The notes under the pieces were generated by a model. That model was not told where the DNA came from and did not search any database. It saw only the letters and a program-made list of their open reading frames with translations. A stretch of 64,000 bases of DNA, taken from Promethearchaeia archaeon (GTDB lineage: Archaea; Asgardarchaeota; Lokiarchaeia; Sigyniarchaeales; SOKP01). The stretch spans positions 124,001 to 188,000 of the forward strand of contig JAHQWK010000004.1 of the NCBI GenBank assembly GCA_029856145.1. Reading direction: 5' to 3'. The position numbers and the translations under genes are program-made. This document shows positions 1 to 8,416 of this stretch, piece by piece (positions within the stretch are counted from its first letter, which is position 1; each line of letters starts with the position of its first letter).

Positions 1-218
1 ATTTTTTTTTTAAAATTGTACACTGTTATAGAAGGAGTTTAGGTGATAAGTTAAGAATAAAGTAATCCATTTATTCCTCCATGTCATCATATATATTTTT
101 TCTGTAATTTTCATACACCTGTTGAATATAATACTTACTAATTATCTAATTCTATTTAAACAAAAAATAACTATTTAAACCAATATCATGATATCTAATT
201 AGTAAGGGTGATAAATAA

Positions 219-410
219 ATGGAAAAAAAAAGTGTCAGCATTATCATAATAATTATTGGAATAATTTTTGTGGTTATTGGTAGTGGTCTTCTATGGACAT
301 CATTTACCATGGCCGAAGGAGGATTGGTACGGGCTCCTGCAATTTTCTTTCTATTAATCGGCTTTGTTTTATGTATTTTTGGTATCATAAAGTATCATAA
401 AAATTCATAA
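219..410 (+). CDS. Small two-helix membrane protein
   Basis: A 63-residue protein with two predicted membrane segments, an Ile-rich one at about residues 7-27 and a second at about 40-57, joined by a short loop. The N-terminus (MEKK) and C-terminus (KYHKNS) are basic, so both ends probably face the cytoplasm. A TATA-rich leader lies upstream and no partner gene is adjacent on the same strand. I do not recognise a family. The reverse-strand frame here also reads open but has no membrane-protein logic, so I take the plus frame as real. Confidence 0.6.
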   Translation: MEKKSVSIIIIIIGIIFVVIGSGLLWTSFTMAEGGLVRAPAIFFLLIGFVLCIFGIIKYHKNS

Positions 411-542
411 ATTAGAGCAGGAAATGACAGGATTAAAAGGAATTATTAAAAATCTCAAATTAAAAATTTGATTTATCAAATTTTTTTATTCTTTTGTTTT
501 GATTTAAGTGAGATATAAGAATGAGAAAAAATAACTATCTAT

Positions 543-1877
543 GTGAATTATCAACATGATCCCATTCTAACGCGGGTCATTGATGACTTAATTGGTCGAT
601 ATTCTGACAATATCATTGCGATATTTGGAATTGGGAGTTATTTTGATGATTCTCTCCCTCCTAATTGGGTTAAGAATGATATTGATATCATTGTTATTGT
701 AAAATCATTAGAAAAAATCCCAAAACCAGATTGGACGGATGTTCGTTACAAGAAAAGGCAGATAACTGGGATTCAGGTTTGGATTGGCTTTAATACAATT
801 CACGGATATCAAGACAGATATAGTTTTAGTAAAGAATCATATTCGAATTATGAATGGAGTCTAATAGAGCTTAAACATTCGGAAAACTCCATATTACTAC
901 ATGGAAGAGATATTCGAGATCAATTTCCTAGTACTGTTGATCTTCAATTTGATTATGATGATATATTAGCGCGAGGCTTGTACCACATTGATAAATCAAT
1001 GAAAGAACAAGATTTGTCTAAGGCAATGAAAGAACTTTCGAAAGGGATATTTAAATTAGCATTTAATTTCTCTATCTTTTTTACTCCTCATTTTCGAAAT
1101 ACCTCTATAATAGAGATTGGAAATAAATTAAAAAAAATGGGAGAAACAAATGAGGATATAGAAAAGATGGATGGATTTTTCGAAGAGGCATTAATCTTTA
1201 GGATCACAGGACAATATAAATCCAACTTCATAGAATTGCGTGAAAATTTAATAGTATTCATTTTTACAATGTTAGAGAACGGAAATCTACATAAAGAGAT
1301 GAATTATCTGGATATGGTTAAATATCTTACTACCACTTTTAGTGGATTTTCCGAGTTACTTCGACATGTCCAAAACTCTAATTTATTTAACGATAAGAAA
1401 ATTAGAATAGAAACTATTACATTTGGTATGCGAAACATCATTATTTCAGGATGGATAAAACAGATTTATGGTACGTATAAATTTGATAGAGAAGAAGGGA
1501 CAAAAGGTAAAGTTGGCTCTTTCTTACTTTCTGATCCTACAGGAGAAATACGGGTGGTACTTTGGGATGATCAAGTAAAATATTTTAGAAGTAATGACTT
1601 TAATGTAGGTAGAAGTATTTACATTATCAATGGATATACGAAAGAAAGCCGAGATCGCGGGATAGAGATTCATGTGAGCTCATATGGGAATATTTATTTA
1701 TTACCCGAAGATCAAAAAGCAAAGAAAGTAAGACAGATTACTAAAAATGAGGTTGCTAAAAGGTTAGAGTTCATAAAAGATGCGAAATCTATTAGAATTC
1801 CGTGCCCATTTTGTGGTTTTTTATGTCCTCCTGATATAAAAATGTGTAGAAAATGTGGCGAGCCATTACCAAAATAA
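543..1877 (+). CDS. Nucleotidyltransferase-fold / OB-fold / zinc-ribbon fusion protein
   Basis: A 444-aa protein with three recognisable parts. Residues 1-60 look like a Pol-beta-type minimal nucleotidyltransferase: G31-S32 followed by D46-I-D48 gives the usual GS...DxD pattern. Residues about 140-280 are helical and could be HEPN-like or linker. Residues about 294-390 read as an OB-fold of the RPA/tRNA-anticodon type (GWIK...GEIRVVLWDD). The C-terminus is a zinc ribbon with C421, C424, C435 and C438. Known families use such NTases to modify nucleic acids or small substrates; this order of domains suggests a nucleic-acid target, which is inference. The start is GTG because no in-frame ATG precedes the NTase motif. 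Confidence 0.75.
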   Translation: MNYQHDPILTRVIDDLIGRYSDNIIAIFGIGSYFDDSLPPNWVKNDIDIIVIVKSLEKIPKPDWTDVRYKKRQITGIQVWIGFNTIHGYQDRYSFSKESYSNYEWSLIELKHSENSILLHGRDIRDQFPSTVDLQFDYDDILARGLYHIDKSMKEQDLSKAMKELSKGIFKLAFNFSIFFTPHFRNTSIIEIGNKLKKMGETNEDIEKMDGFFEEALIFRITGQYKSNFIELRENLIVFIFTMLENGNLHKEMNYLDMVKYLTTTFSGFSELLRHVQNSNLFNDKKIRIETITFGMRNIIISGWIKQIYGTYKFDREEGTKGKVGSFLLSDPTGEIRVVLWDDQVKYFRSNDFNVGRSIYIINGYTKESRDRGIEIHVSSYGNIYLLPEDQKAKKVRQITKNEVAKRLEFIKDAKSIRIPCPFCGFLCPPDIKMCRKCGEPLPK

Positions 1878-1983
1878 TATCAATTGGCTTATTATTGAAT
1901 TTAAAATTTACGCAATAAAATATCTGAAATGATTACTTCGGATTGTTGTCTTTTTTTAATTTCATAAGAATAAAGAGTAAGAG

Positions 1984-2100
1984 TGCCGGTGGAGGGATTT
2001 GAGCCCTCGACCTCCAGATTATGAGTCCAGCACATTCAGTCTGACCCAAATTTCAGAATGTATGCGTGTCTGGCGCTATAACCAGCTAAGCCACACCGGC
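1984..2100 (-). tRNA. tRNA-Met (CAT, elongator) with a 43-nt intron
   Basis: The minus strand folds as an elongator-type archaeal tRNA-Met. The acceptor stem GCCGGTG pairs across 2094-2100 and 1985-1991, the D-arm reads GCTTAGCTGGTTATAGC, and the anticodon stem CCAGA/TCTGG closes the loop CTCATAA (anticodon at 2021-2023). The two anticodon-stem strands are separated by an extra 43 nt (about 2026-2068), which contains the pairing ACATTC/GAATGT expected of a bulge-helix-bulge intron. The splice point is uncertain by a few bases because GAC occurs at both ends. No CCA is encoded; the discriminator is A. Confidence 0.9.
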
Positions 2101-2112
2101 GTTTTATTACAA

Positions 2113-2243
2113 TGGAGCCTCAAGGGGGTTTATCATTTTCGAGCTAAATGCTCGATTATTATGATCCCCCGACCTTTGCCTTTTTGCATAAAATTATATA
2201 ATTTAATACCAAGGCAACGCTCTACCAACTGAGCTATTGAGGC
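2113..2243 (-). tRNA. tRNA-Thr (GGT) with two introns, one in the T-loop
   Basis: The minus strand gives acceptor stem GCCTCAA/TTGAGGC, D-arm TAGCTCAGTTGGTAGAGC, and anticodon stem TTGCC/GGCAA with loop TTGGTA+A (anticodon GGT, 2208-2210). A roughly 25-nt intron (about 2182-2206) sits at the canonical 37/38 position. The T-stem GGGGG (2166-2170)/CCCCC (2124-2128) encloses 37 nt instead of 7, so about 30 nt are a second intron; it holds the hairpin CGAGC-ATTTA-GCTCG and the helix ATCAT/ATGAT between bulges. The discriminator is T, usual for archaeal tRNA-Thr, and CCA is encoded (2113-2115). It lies 12 nt upstream of tRNA-Met on the same strand, so the two are probably co-transcribed. Confidence 0.88.
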
Positions 2244-2699
2244 ACTTTTTTTCAAAACCTATGCTACTATCATTAAATAATTGCTAAATTAAAAATTTTT
2301 TTACAATACAGAAATTAAGATATTTTAATGTATAATAATTTTATATTTTATACCCTAATCTTAAATTTATTATTTTGAAATAAAAAAAACATTTAATTTG
2401 ATTTAGGATCACTTTAACTATCATTAAATTTTAGAATAATTATGAGTTAGGATGAAAGGACACTTAAGAATTTGGAAAGAAATTTAAAAGAAACTGAAGA
2501 ATGTTGTCAAATAAGTAGTATAAATTTGGAAAAATAAACTATAAAATTAAAGATTTTTGAAGCAAATTATTTTTATTTATAAATTCCTATATTTTACTAT
2601 CTAATATAATTATTAAATGTAGCTTAGATATAAAAATCCAAATTTATTGATTTCTCTAAAATTCATTGAAAAAAAACATAAAAAGTTAAAGTGGGAAAA
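2244..2699. other. Gene-free AT-rich stretch between tRNA-Thr and the ATPase
   Basis: No complete gene was found. The first part must hold the promoter of the minus-strand tRNA pair. A 28-codon open stretch at 2451-2537 (plus strand) has coding-like composition but is preceded by an in-frame TAG at 2448 and has no usable start. It may be a decayed gene end. Confidence 0.4.
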
Positions 2700-4430
2700 A
2701 TGTTTTCTCGTAAGCGCTATAAAATATCAGATCTCCGATATTCAATAAAAAATTTTAAACCAATTAATAATGAATCATCTATGAATGTCAAGCTTATTAC
2801 TGTTTATTGTGGTGTAAATAGTTCTGGGAAAAGCTCAATTATTCAAAGCTTATTACTAGTTTCTCAATCTATTTTTCGACAATATTTAAGTATAGGAGAA
2901 GAAAGAATAAAAATACCACAAATTTTTATATTTGAGGGAAATAAATGCCACCTACAGGATTATAAAAATATTATCTATGAAAATAATCTTCAAAACAAAT
3001 TAGAGTTTAAGTGGGATTTTAAACATAAAAATAAAAGAATTAGACTCGAAATAACATGTTGTTTTTTACCTCAGGAAACAAACATTTCAAGGGGTTTTCC
3101 TTTTGTTGAAAGTGTTGTAATAAGAGAAAATGAAAATGAAATAGAACAAATAATAAAATTTAACCTAATGAAAAAATTGGTTCCACTTTATGAGTTAAAT
3201 ACTTCAAATTTAAAGTTAAAGTTTGATAAATATGTTTCCGAAAAATTCTATTTTCCATATTTATTTTTGGAAGATCTCGAAAGTGAAGATGAAGAAGAAC
3301 AAAAATCTATTGAATTAGATATAATTAGTGAAAAACTTGTAAAATTATCAGATAACTATAGAAAAATAATTTATCACCTTGAAAAATTATTAGAGAATTT
3401 AACTCTAAAAAATGTTCGTATCGAATTTAGAAGTATCTTTCCAGTTTTTACTCATTTTCAAAAATCTCAAATTAATGAATTAATTAATAGTTCAAAATTT
3501 GATGAATTATGGAGTATTTTTGATGAAATACCTAAAGAGGAACAAATTGAAATCTCCAAATTTAAAAAAATCCTCATTGATATTATAAATAATCAACTAT
3601 CAAGATATTTAAATGACATTCTTCGTACGTGTGTGAGACCATTAGATTATCTTTACTCTCGAATTAGATATATTGGACCGTTAAGAGAGGAACCTAAAAG
3701 ATTCTATACTTTTTCTGATTTAAGATTATTAGATCTTGGATTAAAAGGGGAAAACACAACTCAAGTTTTAACAATTCAACGAGATATGAAAATTCCGTTT
3801 ATTAGAATTAAAGAAGAAAAAGATAAAATTAGTTTTATAGAAAGAAAAGCGGTATCATTGTTGTCTGGTTTAAACGAGTGGCTTGAAATTATGAATTTAC
3901 AGAAAATTATACCTACTCGATCAATGAAATTAATAACTAGAATGTTGGTTTTATATTCAAAAAATCAACCAAAAGATTCACCAACTTCTCTTCCTGATGT
4001 TGGTTTTGGATTGAGCCAAATCTTACCCGTATTGGTTGAGGGTTTAAGAATGATTTCTGGTGAATTTTTAATTCTAGAACAACCAGAAATTCATTTACAT
4101 CCTCGCTTGCAAGGAGATTTAGCTGACTTTATCCTTTGTAATGCCAAATTGGGAAAAAATTTTATGATTGAGACACATAGTGAACACTTTTTAAAGCGTT
4201 TATGTTTAAGAATAGCACAATTTAAGGAAGAAGATATTTCAAAACTGATAAGTATATATTTTGTTGTTCCCAATGTTAATAAGCTAGGGACCAAAGTTGT
4301 AGAGATAAAAATTGATGAATTTGGAAGAATTCTGAATTGGCCAAAAGGATTTTTAGATGGAAGTGAGGACGCTTTACTCTTAAGAGCAAGTATATTAAAA
4401 GAGAAAATTAAAAAAGAAAAAGCAAACTAA
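2700..4430 (+). CDS. AAA/ABC-type ATPase (DUF3696 / OLD-like superfamily)
   Basis: A large P-loop ATPase of the SMC/Rad50/OLD type. The Walker A GVNSSGKSS lies near residues 38-46, an ABC-like signature GFGLSQ near 435, Walker B LILEQPEIHLHP near 457, and the histidine switch ETHSEH near 490. A long helical insertion (about residues 60-300) separates the two halves of the head. The end lacks a Toprim nuclease. In known systems such ATPases act as regulators or sensors of a co-encoded effector, often in phage defence. The next gene starts 1 nt after this stop. I chose ATG 2700; an in-frame GTG at 2691 would add three residues. Confidence 0.8.
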   Translation: MFSRKRYKISDLRYSIKNFKPINNESSMNVKLITVYCGVNSSGKSSIIQSLLLVSQSIFRQYLSIGEERIKIPQIFIFEGNKCHLQDYKNIIYENNLQNKLEFKWDFKHKNKRIRLEITCCFLPQETNISRGFPFVESVVIRENENEIEQIIKFNLMKKLVPLYELNTSNLKLKFDKYVSEKFYFPYLFLEDLESEDEEEQKSIELDIISEKLVKLSDNYRKIIYHLEKLLENLTLKNVRIEFRSIFPVFTHFQKSQINELINSSKFDELWSIFDEIPKEEQIEISKFKKILIDIINNQLSRYLNDILRTCVRPLDYLYSRIRYIGPLREEPKRFYTFSDLRLLDLGLKGENTTQVLTIQRDMKIPFIRIKEEKDKISFIERKAVSLLSGLNEWLEIMNLQKIIPTRSMKLITRMLVLYSKNQPKDSPTSLPDVGFGLSQILPVLVEGLRMISGEFLILEQPEIHLHPRLQGDLADFILCNAKLGKNFMIETHSEHFLKRLCLRIAQFKEEDISKLISIYFVVPNVNKLGTKVVEIKIDEFGRILNWPKGFLDGSEDALLLRASILKEKIKKEKAN

Positions 4431-4431
4431 A

Positions 4432-5385
4432 ATGATTCCTGTTTATTACTTTATAGATCCAGCACTACTTGCCACCAAAAATATTACTGCTTACTTAACT
4501 GAGAATTCGATTTGGAAATTAACATCTTTTTATATTAATTTTAAAGAAATTGAAGATATTCTACTAGTCGATGGCGATATAAAGAAGATTTTTAATTTTC
4601 CAATAAAAAAAGATATCGTTGAAGATTGCTTAAATGAAGCTCCAAGTTGCGACCAAATGTTATCAAATGCATTTTGGAATACTTTCTTAATTATTTATAA
4701 TAAATATTTAAAATATTGTAATAAAGATTACATTGAAGATCCTAGTAATATCTATAATAATCCTAATATTTCTGAGAAAATAAAGATAAAGTTTGATAAA
4801 TTTTTAACAGGATGTATAAGAGGAAGAAATAATCTATGTGAATGTGAGAATATTCTCAATATTATACCAATTTATACATCAGAATATACTCATATTAAAG
4901 ATCTACAATATATTATTCCATTTACTAATCCAAATAAGGTTAAAAATCATTTTCCTTTAATGAATGTTTATCCTTCTAAAATTGATGACATTGAAAGCAA
5001 AGTGAGAAAATTTCAATTCATACTTGATTTAAACTGTATTAAAGAAGATTCTCATCCTTCTGAGAGAGAACTTGATCCTATAAATCGAAATTATAACTTC
5101 TTACCACAGTTCTGGGAAAGTGAATTATTGTATGATAATGATAAAGTAATTAAGAAAAAAATAATTGAAGTTATGACTAAATTGATAATGAATCCCGATA
5201 GGAATATTAATAGAATGCACAGATTAAAGAATGAATATATAATAATTGACGGAAGAAGAAAAAATCTTGATCAAATAGATATATTTCAGACTTATAATCA
5301 TAAAGGTGTGACTTTTTATCCTCGTTTGAGATTTCGTATCTTTAATGGCATAATTTATTTTAATGATATTATTGATAGTCATTAA
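4432..5385 (+). CDS. Unknown protein, partner of the upstream ATPase
   Basis: A 317-aa protein with no family I can name. Its ATG follows the ATPase stop by one base, so the two are almost certainly translated together and work together. The N-terminus is hydrophobic and acidic (VYYFIDPALL) and could begin a PIN-like or TOPRIM-like fold, but the acidic residues do not make a convincing active site. Cysteines cluster at about residues 127-138. The C-terminal 60 residues (about 255-317) are rich in Arg, Tyr and Phe and end in a strand-rich segment (RLRFRIFNGIIYFND), which looks like a compact conserved domain. An effector or toxin role is inference from the pairing. Confidence 0.7.
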   Translation: MIPVYYFIDPALLATKNITAYLTENSIWKLTSFYINFKEIEDILLVDGDIKKIFNFPIKKDIVEDCLNEAPSCDQMLSNAFWNTFLIIYNKYLKYCNKDYIEDPSNIYNNPNISEKIKIKFDKFLTGCIRGRNNLCECENILNIIPIYTSEYTHIKDLQYIIPFTNPNKVKNHFPLMNVYPSKIDDIESKVRKFQFILDLNCIKEDSHPSERELDPINRNYNFLPQFWESELLYDNDKVIKKKIIEVMTKLIMNPDRNINRMHRLKNEYIIIDGRRKNLDQIDIFQTYNHKGVTFYPRLRFRIFNGIIYFNDIIDSH

Positions 5386-5436
5386 TTAATTTTAAAGTAT
5401 TATTAATTCTAAAAAAAAAGAGTTAATGATTTTTTA

Positions 5437-6114
5437 TTATAACAAAGCAGTGAATAAAACCCCTAGAGTAATAAAGAGTTGAGCCATAATATAGGTAGTC
5501 ATAATGATTAGTCGTCCATTGGTTACCTCGGTATCCCATTTATTTACTGCTATTGTAGCATCAGAAAATATGAAAGAAATCGAACCAACGTAAACTAAAA
5601 TAAATGGTAATCCTTGAAATTCTGCTAATCTTAAAATTGCTACCACGTGCATTAAAAAAATCGCTACTAAGTATACCAACACAGGAATCTTCATATCCTC
5701 TGTTTTATTGATGAATCTTGGTACCATGAAAATCAACATTAAGATTGCTGGCCCTAATAAAAACAATCCCCACCTATCGAAATTCGTAATGTTAGATATA
5801 GATAAGAAGAATGATATAATATAAAAGATTTGGTTAACTAGGAAAGCAAGCATTCCAAATAAAAACCATTTTTCTTGATTCTTAAGCATTAAGAAAATAT
5901 CGCCAGCACAACCGCCTATTAATGCAACAACAATTAGCCAATCAACTCGAGCTATTGAAGCACCTTCGATTACCCCAAAAATATAAAACAAGATCAGCAA
6001 AGGCATCAAAAGTGGCTTAGTACAATATTCAAGTTTTTTATTGTCTTTATATTCACTAAACACTTCTACTATAACAATAATGAAGAATATAACTAAAAAG
6101 ATGTATTCAATCAT
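5437..6114 (-). CDS. YhhN/TMEM86-family integral membrane protein (lysoplasmalogenase-like)
   Basis: A 225-aa protein with about eight membrane segments. The KPLLMPLL motif near residue 37 and the ALIGGCAGDIFLML motif near residue 75 are typical of the YhhN family. Animal TMEM86 members and some bacterial members hydrolyse the vinyl-ether bond of lysoplasmalogens. An archaeon with isoprenoid ether lipids may use the fold on another lipid, so the substrate is unknown. The gene stands alone, divergent from the redox operon to its right. Confidence 0.8.
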   Translation of the reverse strand: MIEYIFLVIFFIIVIVEVFSEYKDNKKLEYCTKPLLMPLLILFYIFGVIEGASIARVDWLIVVALIGGCAGDIFLMLKNQEKWFLFGMLAFLVNQIFYIISFFLSISNITNFDRWGLFLLGPAILMLIFMVPRFINKTEDMKIPVLVYLVAIFLMHVVAILRLAEFQGLPFILVYVGSISFIFSDATIAVNKWDTEVTNGRLIIMTTYIMAQLFITLGVLFTALL

Positions 6115-6267
6115 AGTTTTTCACTAAAGAGACGTGTAATGTAGTGATATTCTATTAATTAAAACAAGTTTATATAATTTTAGAATAAGCATTTACAGAT
6201 TTGTTATTTGTTTGAAATAAAGGAATTATTCAATATAAGATAAAGATAGATAGAGATTCTTATCAAA

Positions 6268-6323
6268 AGATTTATATAGGAAAAAACAATATTTGTTCTA
6301 TATCGAACTATTCGATCTCGAAC
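6268..6323 (+). promoter_or_regulatory. Promoter with two operator-like repeats, redox operon
   Basis: A TATA box (TTTATATAG, about 6271-6279) is followed at the expected transcription start by GTTCTATATCGAAC (6295-6308), a near-perfect inverted repeat, and by a related copy ATTCGATCTCGAAC (6310-6323) 15 nt further on. Position over the start site suggests repression. The MarR regulator that ends this operon is the obvious candidate ligand, which is inference. Confidence 0.5.
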
Positions 6324-6352
6324 AAAAAATCTTTTTAAAAAAGGAATTGAAC

Positions 6353-6496
6353 ATGGACACGATGTCTGTTTTTTTTGGAATTGATGAAATACAGCGTTTA
6401 AAATACTCATTACATAATAAAAAAGAGGAATCTAAAAAAACAGACGTTATTGAAATGTTAAATTCTAATTTATATAATGAGTGTGAAAAAAAATAA
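6353..6496 (+). CDS. Small hypothetical protein leading the redox operon
   Basis: A 47-aa ORF starting at ATG 6353 behind a good ribosome-binding site (AAGGAA, 6341-6346). The product is charged, has a single Cys near its end and no membrane segment. It sits 32 nt before the flavin-reductase gene in the same direction. I recognise no family. A longer reading from 6293 would start inside the operator region and is unlikely. Confidence 0.4.
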   Translation: MDTMSVFFGIDEIQRLKYSLHNKKEESKKTDVIEMLNSNLYNECEKK

Positions 6497-6528
6497 ATAA
6501 AATTAAAACAGGATGGAAATTCCCATTA

Positions 6529-7062
6529 ATGCCTCTCCCAATAGCCTTATTAGGTGCTCATGTTAATGGTAAACCAAACTTCAAAACTGTTGTGTGGTTT
6601 AACATGATCCATGATGACCCACCCCTAATTGGCGTTGCAGTGTCAAAAAAGCACTACACTACCCCCGGCATTAAGGAAAATAAAACATTTAGCATCAATA
6701 TTCCGACTAGTGATATGTATGTTGTAACAGATTATTGTGGTCTTCATTCAGGTTCAGAAGTTGACAAATCTAAGGAGTTCGATCTATTTTATGGGGATCT
6801 AAAAACAGCTCCAATGATTTTGGAATGTAGTATAAACATCGAGTGTAAACTTGTAGACATTAAAGATTTCAAGAATACTGAATTACTTATAGGAGAGATC
6901 ATTGAAATTTATTCAGATGAAAAATACATTAAAGATAAAGAGCCAGATGTGAAGAATTTTGATTCATTTATATTTTTAATGCCAAGTGGGCCTTACCGGA
7001 AAATGGGGGACTATTTAGCTGAAGCTTATGAAGTAGGAACAAGTTATAAACCTAAAAATTAA
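6529..7062 (+). CDS. Flavin reductase-like / flavoredoxin-family FMN-binding protein
   Basis: A 177-aa protein of the flavin-reductase-like split-barrel family: N-terminal P-x-ALLGAHVNGKPNF, a central NDPPLIGVAVSKKHYT-type segment, and TFSINIPTSDMYVVTDYCG with the Cys seen in flavoredoxin-like members. These proteins bind FMN and pass electrons between flavins, NAD(P)H or ferredoxin partners. The codons just upstream of ATG 6529 read as a plausible extension (GWKFPL) but contain no ATG, GTG or TTG before the stop at 6484, so translation may begin at a rare codon or the N-terminus may be short. It is followed by three related redox-type genes. Confidence 0.82.
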   Translation: MPLPIALLGAHVNGKPNFKTVVWFNMIHDDPPLIGVAVSKKHYTTPGIKENKTFSINIPTSDMYVVTDYCGLHSGSEVDKSKEFDLFYGDLKTAPMILECSINIECKLVDIKDFKNTELLIGEIIEIYSDEKYIKDKEPDVKNFDSFIFLMPSGPYRKMGDYLAEAYEVGTSYKPKN

Positions 7063-7119
7063 AATATTTTTTTGAATTTAAAATTGAATTATACTAAAAA
7101 TAAAATGTGAAATAATAAG

Positions 7120-7458
7120 ATGGAGAAAATAATAGCTTATTGTGGAATTTGTTGCTCTGAATGTCCAGCATATATGGCAACACAAAAGGATGATCGTGAA
7201 GAAATCAAAAAAGTCGCAAAAGAATGGTCAAGTGAAGCAATGTCGTTTAACCCTGAGGATATTTATTGTGATGGATGTGTTTCAGAAGGAAAGCATTTTA
7301 GTTGGTGTAGTGAGTGTCCTATAAGGAGTTGTTGCCAAGAGAAGGGATTAGAAAATTGCGCTTACTGTGATGATTATTTCTGTGATAACTTAAAGATGAC
7401 TTTCGATAAGACTCCTTCAGCTAAGGAAAGATTAGACAAAATTAGGGAAAAAAGATAA
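7120..7458 (+). CDS. DUF3795 cysteine-rich protein
   Basis: A 112-aa protein of the DUF3795 family: YCGICCSECPAYMAT at residues 6-20, then CDGC, CSECPIRSC, and CAYCDDYFC. The many Cys pairs suggest binding of zinc or an iron-sulphur cluster. Biochemical function is unknown; the family is common in anaerobic archaea and bacteria and often sits near flavoproteins. It is the second enzyme-like gene of this operon, 57 nt after the flavin-reductase-like gene. Confidence 0.85.
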   Translation: MEKIIAYCGICCSECPAYMATQKDDREEIKKVAKEWSSEAMSFNPEDIYCDGCVSEGKHFSWCSECPIRSCCQEKGLENCAYCDDYFCDNLKMTFDKTPSAKERLDKIREKR

Positions 7459-7493
7459 GAAAAAATAATACTAAATGTAGAGAGGTATTTAAA

Positions 7494-7961
7494 ATGGAAT
7501 TAGAAGAAGCAAAAAGATCAAGTTTAGAGTTAATGGAGACCGCTAAAGCAGCGTATTTAACAACTATTAACATTGATGGATATCCCATAACAAGAGCGAT
7601 GTTTAATCTAAGAAATAAGGAACAATTTCCAGAATTTTCTGAGATTTTCGCTGGTTTAGGCAATAAATTCGAGATATATATCTCAACAAACACATCATCA
7701 TCTAAAACTGATCATATTAAGAAGAATCCTAAAATTTCTGTATATTACTGCGACCCTGAAGATTTCAAGGGAGTCATGTTTGGAGGTGAAGTAGAAGTGA
7801 TTAATGATATGAATATAAAGAAGAAAATATGGTTAGATTGGTGGACAAAATATTACTTAAAAGGTCTAGAGGATCCAGACTACACTTTACTCCGATTAAA
7901 ACCAAAAATGGCACAATTTTATTATAGATTACAAAAGGTCCAATTTGAACCATGTGAATAA
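7494..7961 (+). CDS. Pyridoxamine-5'-phosphate-oxidase-like FMN-binding protein
   Basis: A 155-aa split-barrel protein of the PNPOx-like/general-stress type: AYLTTINIDGYPITRAMF at about residues 19-36, then KFEIYISTNTSSSKTDHIKKNPKISVYY, a typical strand-turn pattern of these FMN or F420 binders. The ribosome-binding site GAGAGG lies at 7479-7484. It ends 2 nt before the MarR gene, so both are translated together. The specific substrate cannot be read from sequence. Confidence 0.85.
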   Translation: MELEEAKRSSLELMETAKAAYLTTINIDGYPITRAMFNLRNKEQFPEFSEIFAGLGNKFEIYISTNTSSSKTDHIKKNPKISVYYCDPEDFKGVMFGGEVEVINDMNIKKKIWLDWWTKYYLKGLEDPDYTLLRLKPKMAQFYYRLQKVQFEPCE

Positions 7962-7963
7962 TA

Positions 7964-8416
7964 ATGGAAAAGTTGAGGGAAGGAGGTTTTTTAATAACAA
8001 AGGTTCGTCAGCTTTCACAACGAATTTTTGACAAATTGTTAAAAGAACATAAAATTGATGAAATTAGTGCTGCTCAAGGTAGAGTAATGTTCCCACTTTG
8101 GCGTCAAGACAATGTTTCCTTCCAAGATCTTAAAAAAGAGACGATGCTGAGTAAAGCGACTCTATCATATATGCTAGACAACCTTGAAGAAGCCGGACAT
8201 ATAAAGCGAATACGTTCTGAAGATGATAAGCGAACTATATTTATAAAATTAACAAAAAGAAATAAAGAACTACAGGATAAATATCTTCAGGTATCGAATG
8301 AAATGAAAGATTTATATTATAAAGGGTTTTCAGAAAAGGAAATTGATGAGTTTGAAAGCTATTTAAGGCTACTTTTAGATAATCTTACAGACTATGGTGA
8401 AAAAAATAAGAAATAA
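7964..8416 (+). CDS. MarR-family transcriptional regulator
   Basis: A 150-aa winged-helix protein of the MarR family: N-terminal dimer helix (GFLITKVRQLSQRIFDKLL), recognition helix around LSKATLSYMLDNLEEAGHI, and wing RSEDDKRTIFIKLT. MarR proteins bind short inverted repeats and release them on ligand binding or thiol oxidation. Closing this operon, it probably controls the flavin/redox genes through the repeats at 6295-6323; this is inference. A strong AGGAGG lies inside the first codons at 7980-7985, but no usable start follows it, so ATG 7964 is kept. Confidence 0.88.
   Translation: MEKLREGGFLITKVRQLSQRIFDKLLKEHKIDEISAAQGRVMFPLWRQDNVSFQDLKKETMLSKATLSYMLDNLEEAGHIKRIRSEDDKRTIFIKLTKRNKELQDKYLQVSNEMKDLYYKGFSEKEIDEFESYLRLLLDNLTDYGEKNKK

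Noticed and set aside
1999..2232. 77-aa plus-strand ORF over the tRNA genes
   Set aside because: It is an artefact of reading through two folded tRNA genes on the opposite strand.
2442..2537. ATG-AGT-TAG followed by 28 open codons, suggesting TAG read-through
   Set aside because: One in-frame TAG after two codons is far better explained by decay or chance; nothing else supports recoding.
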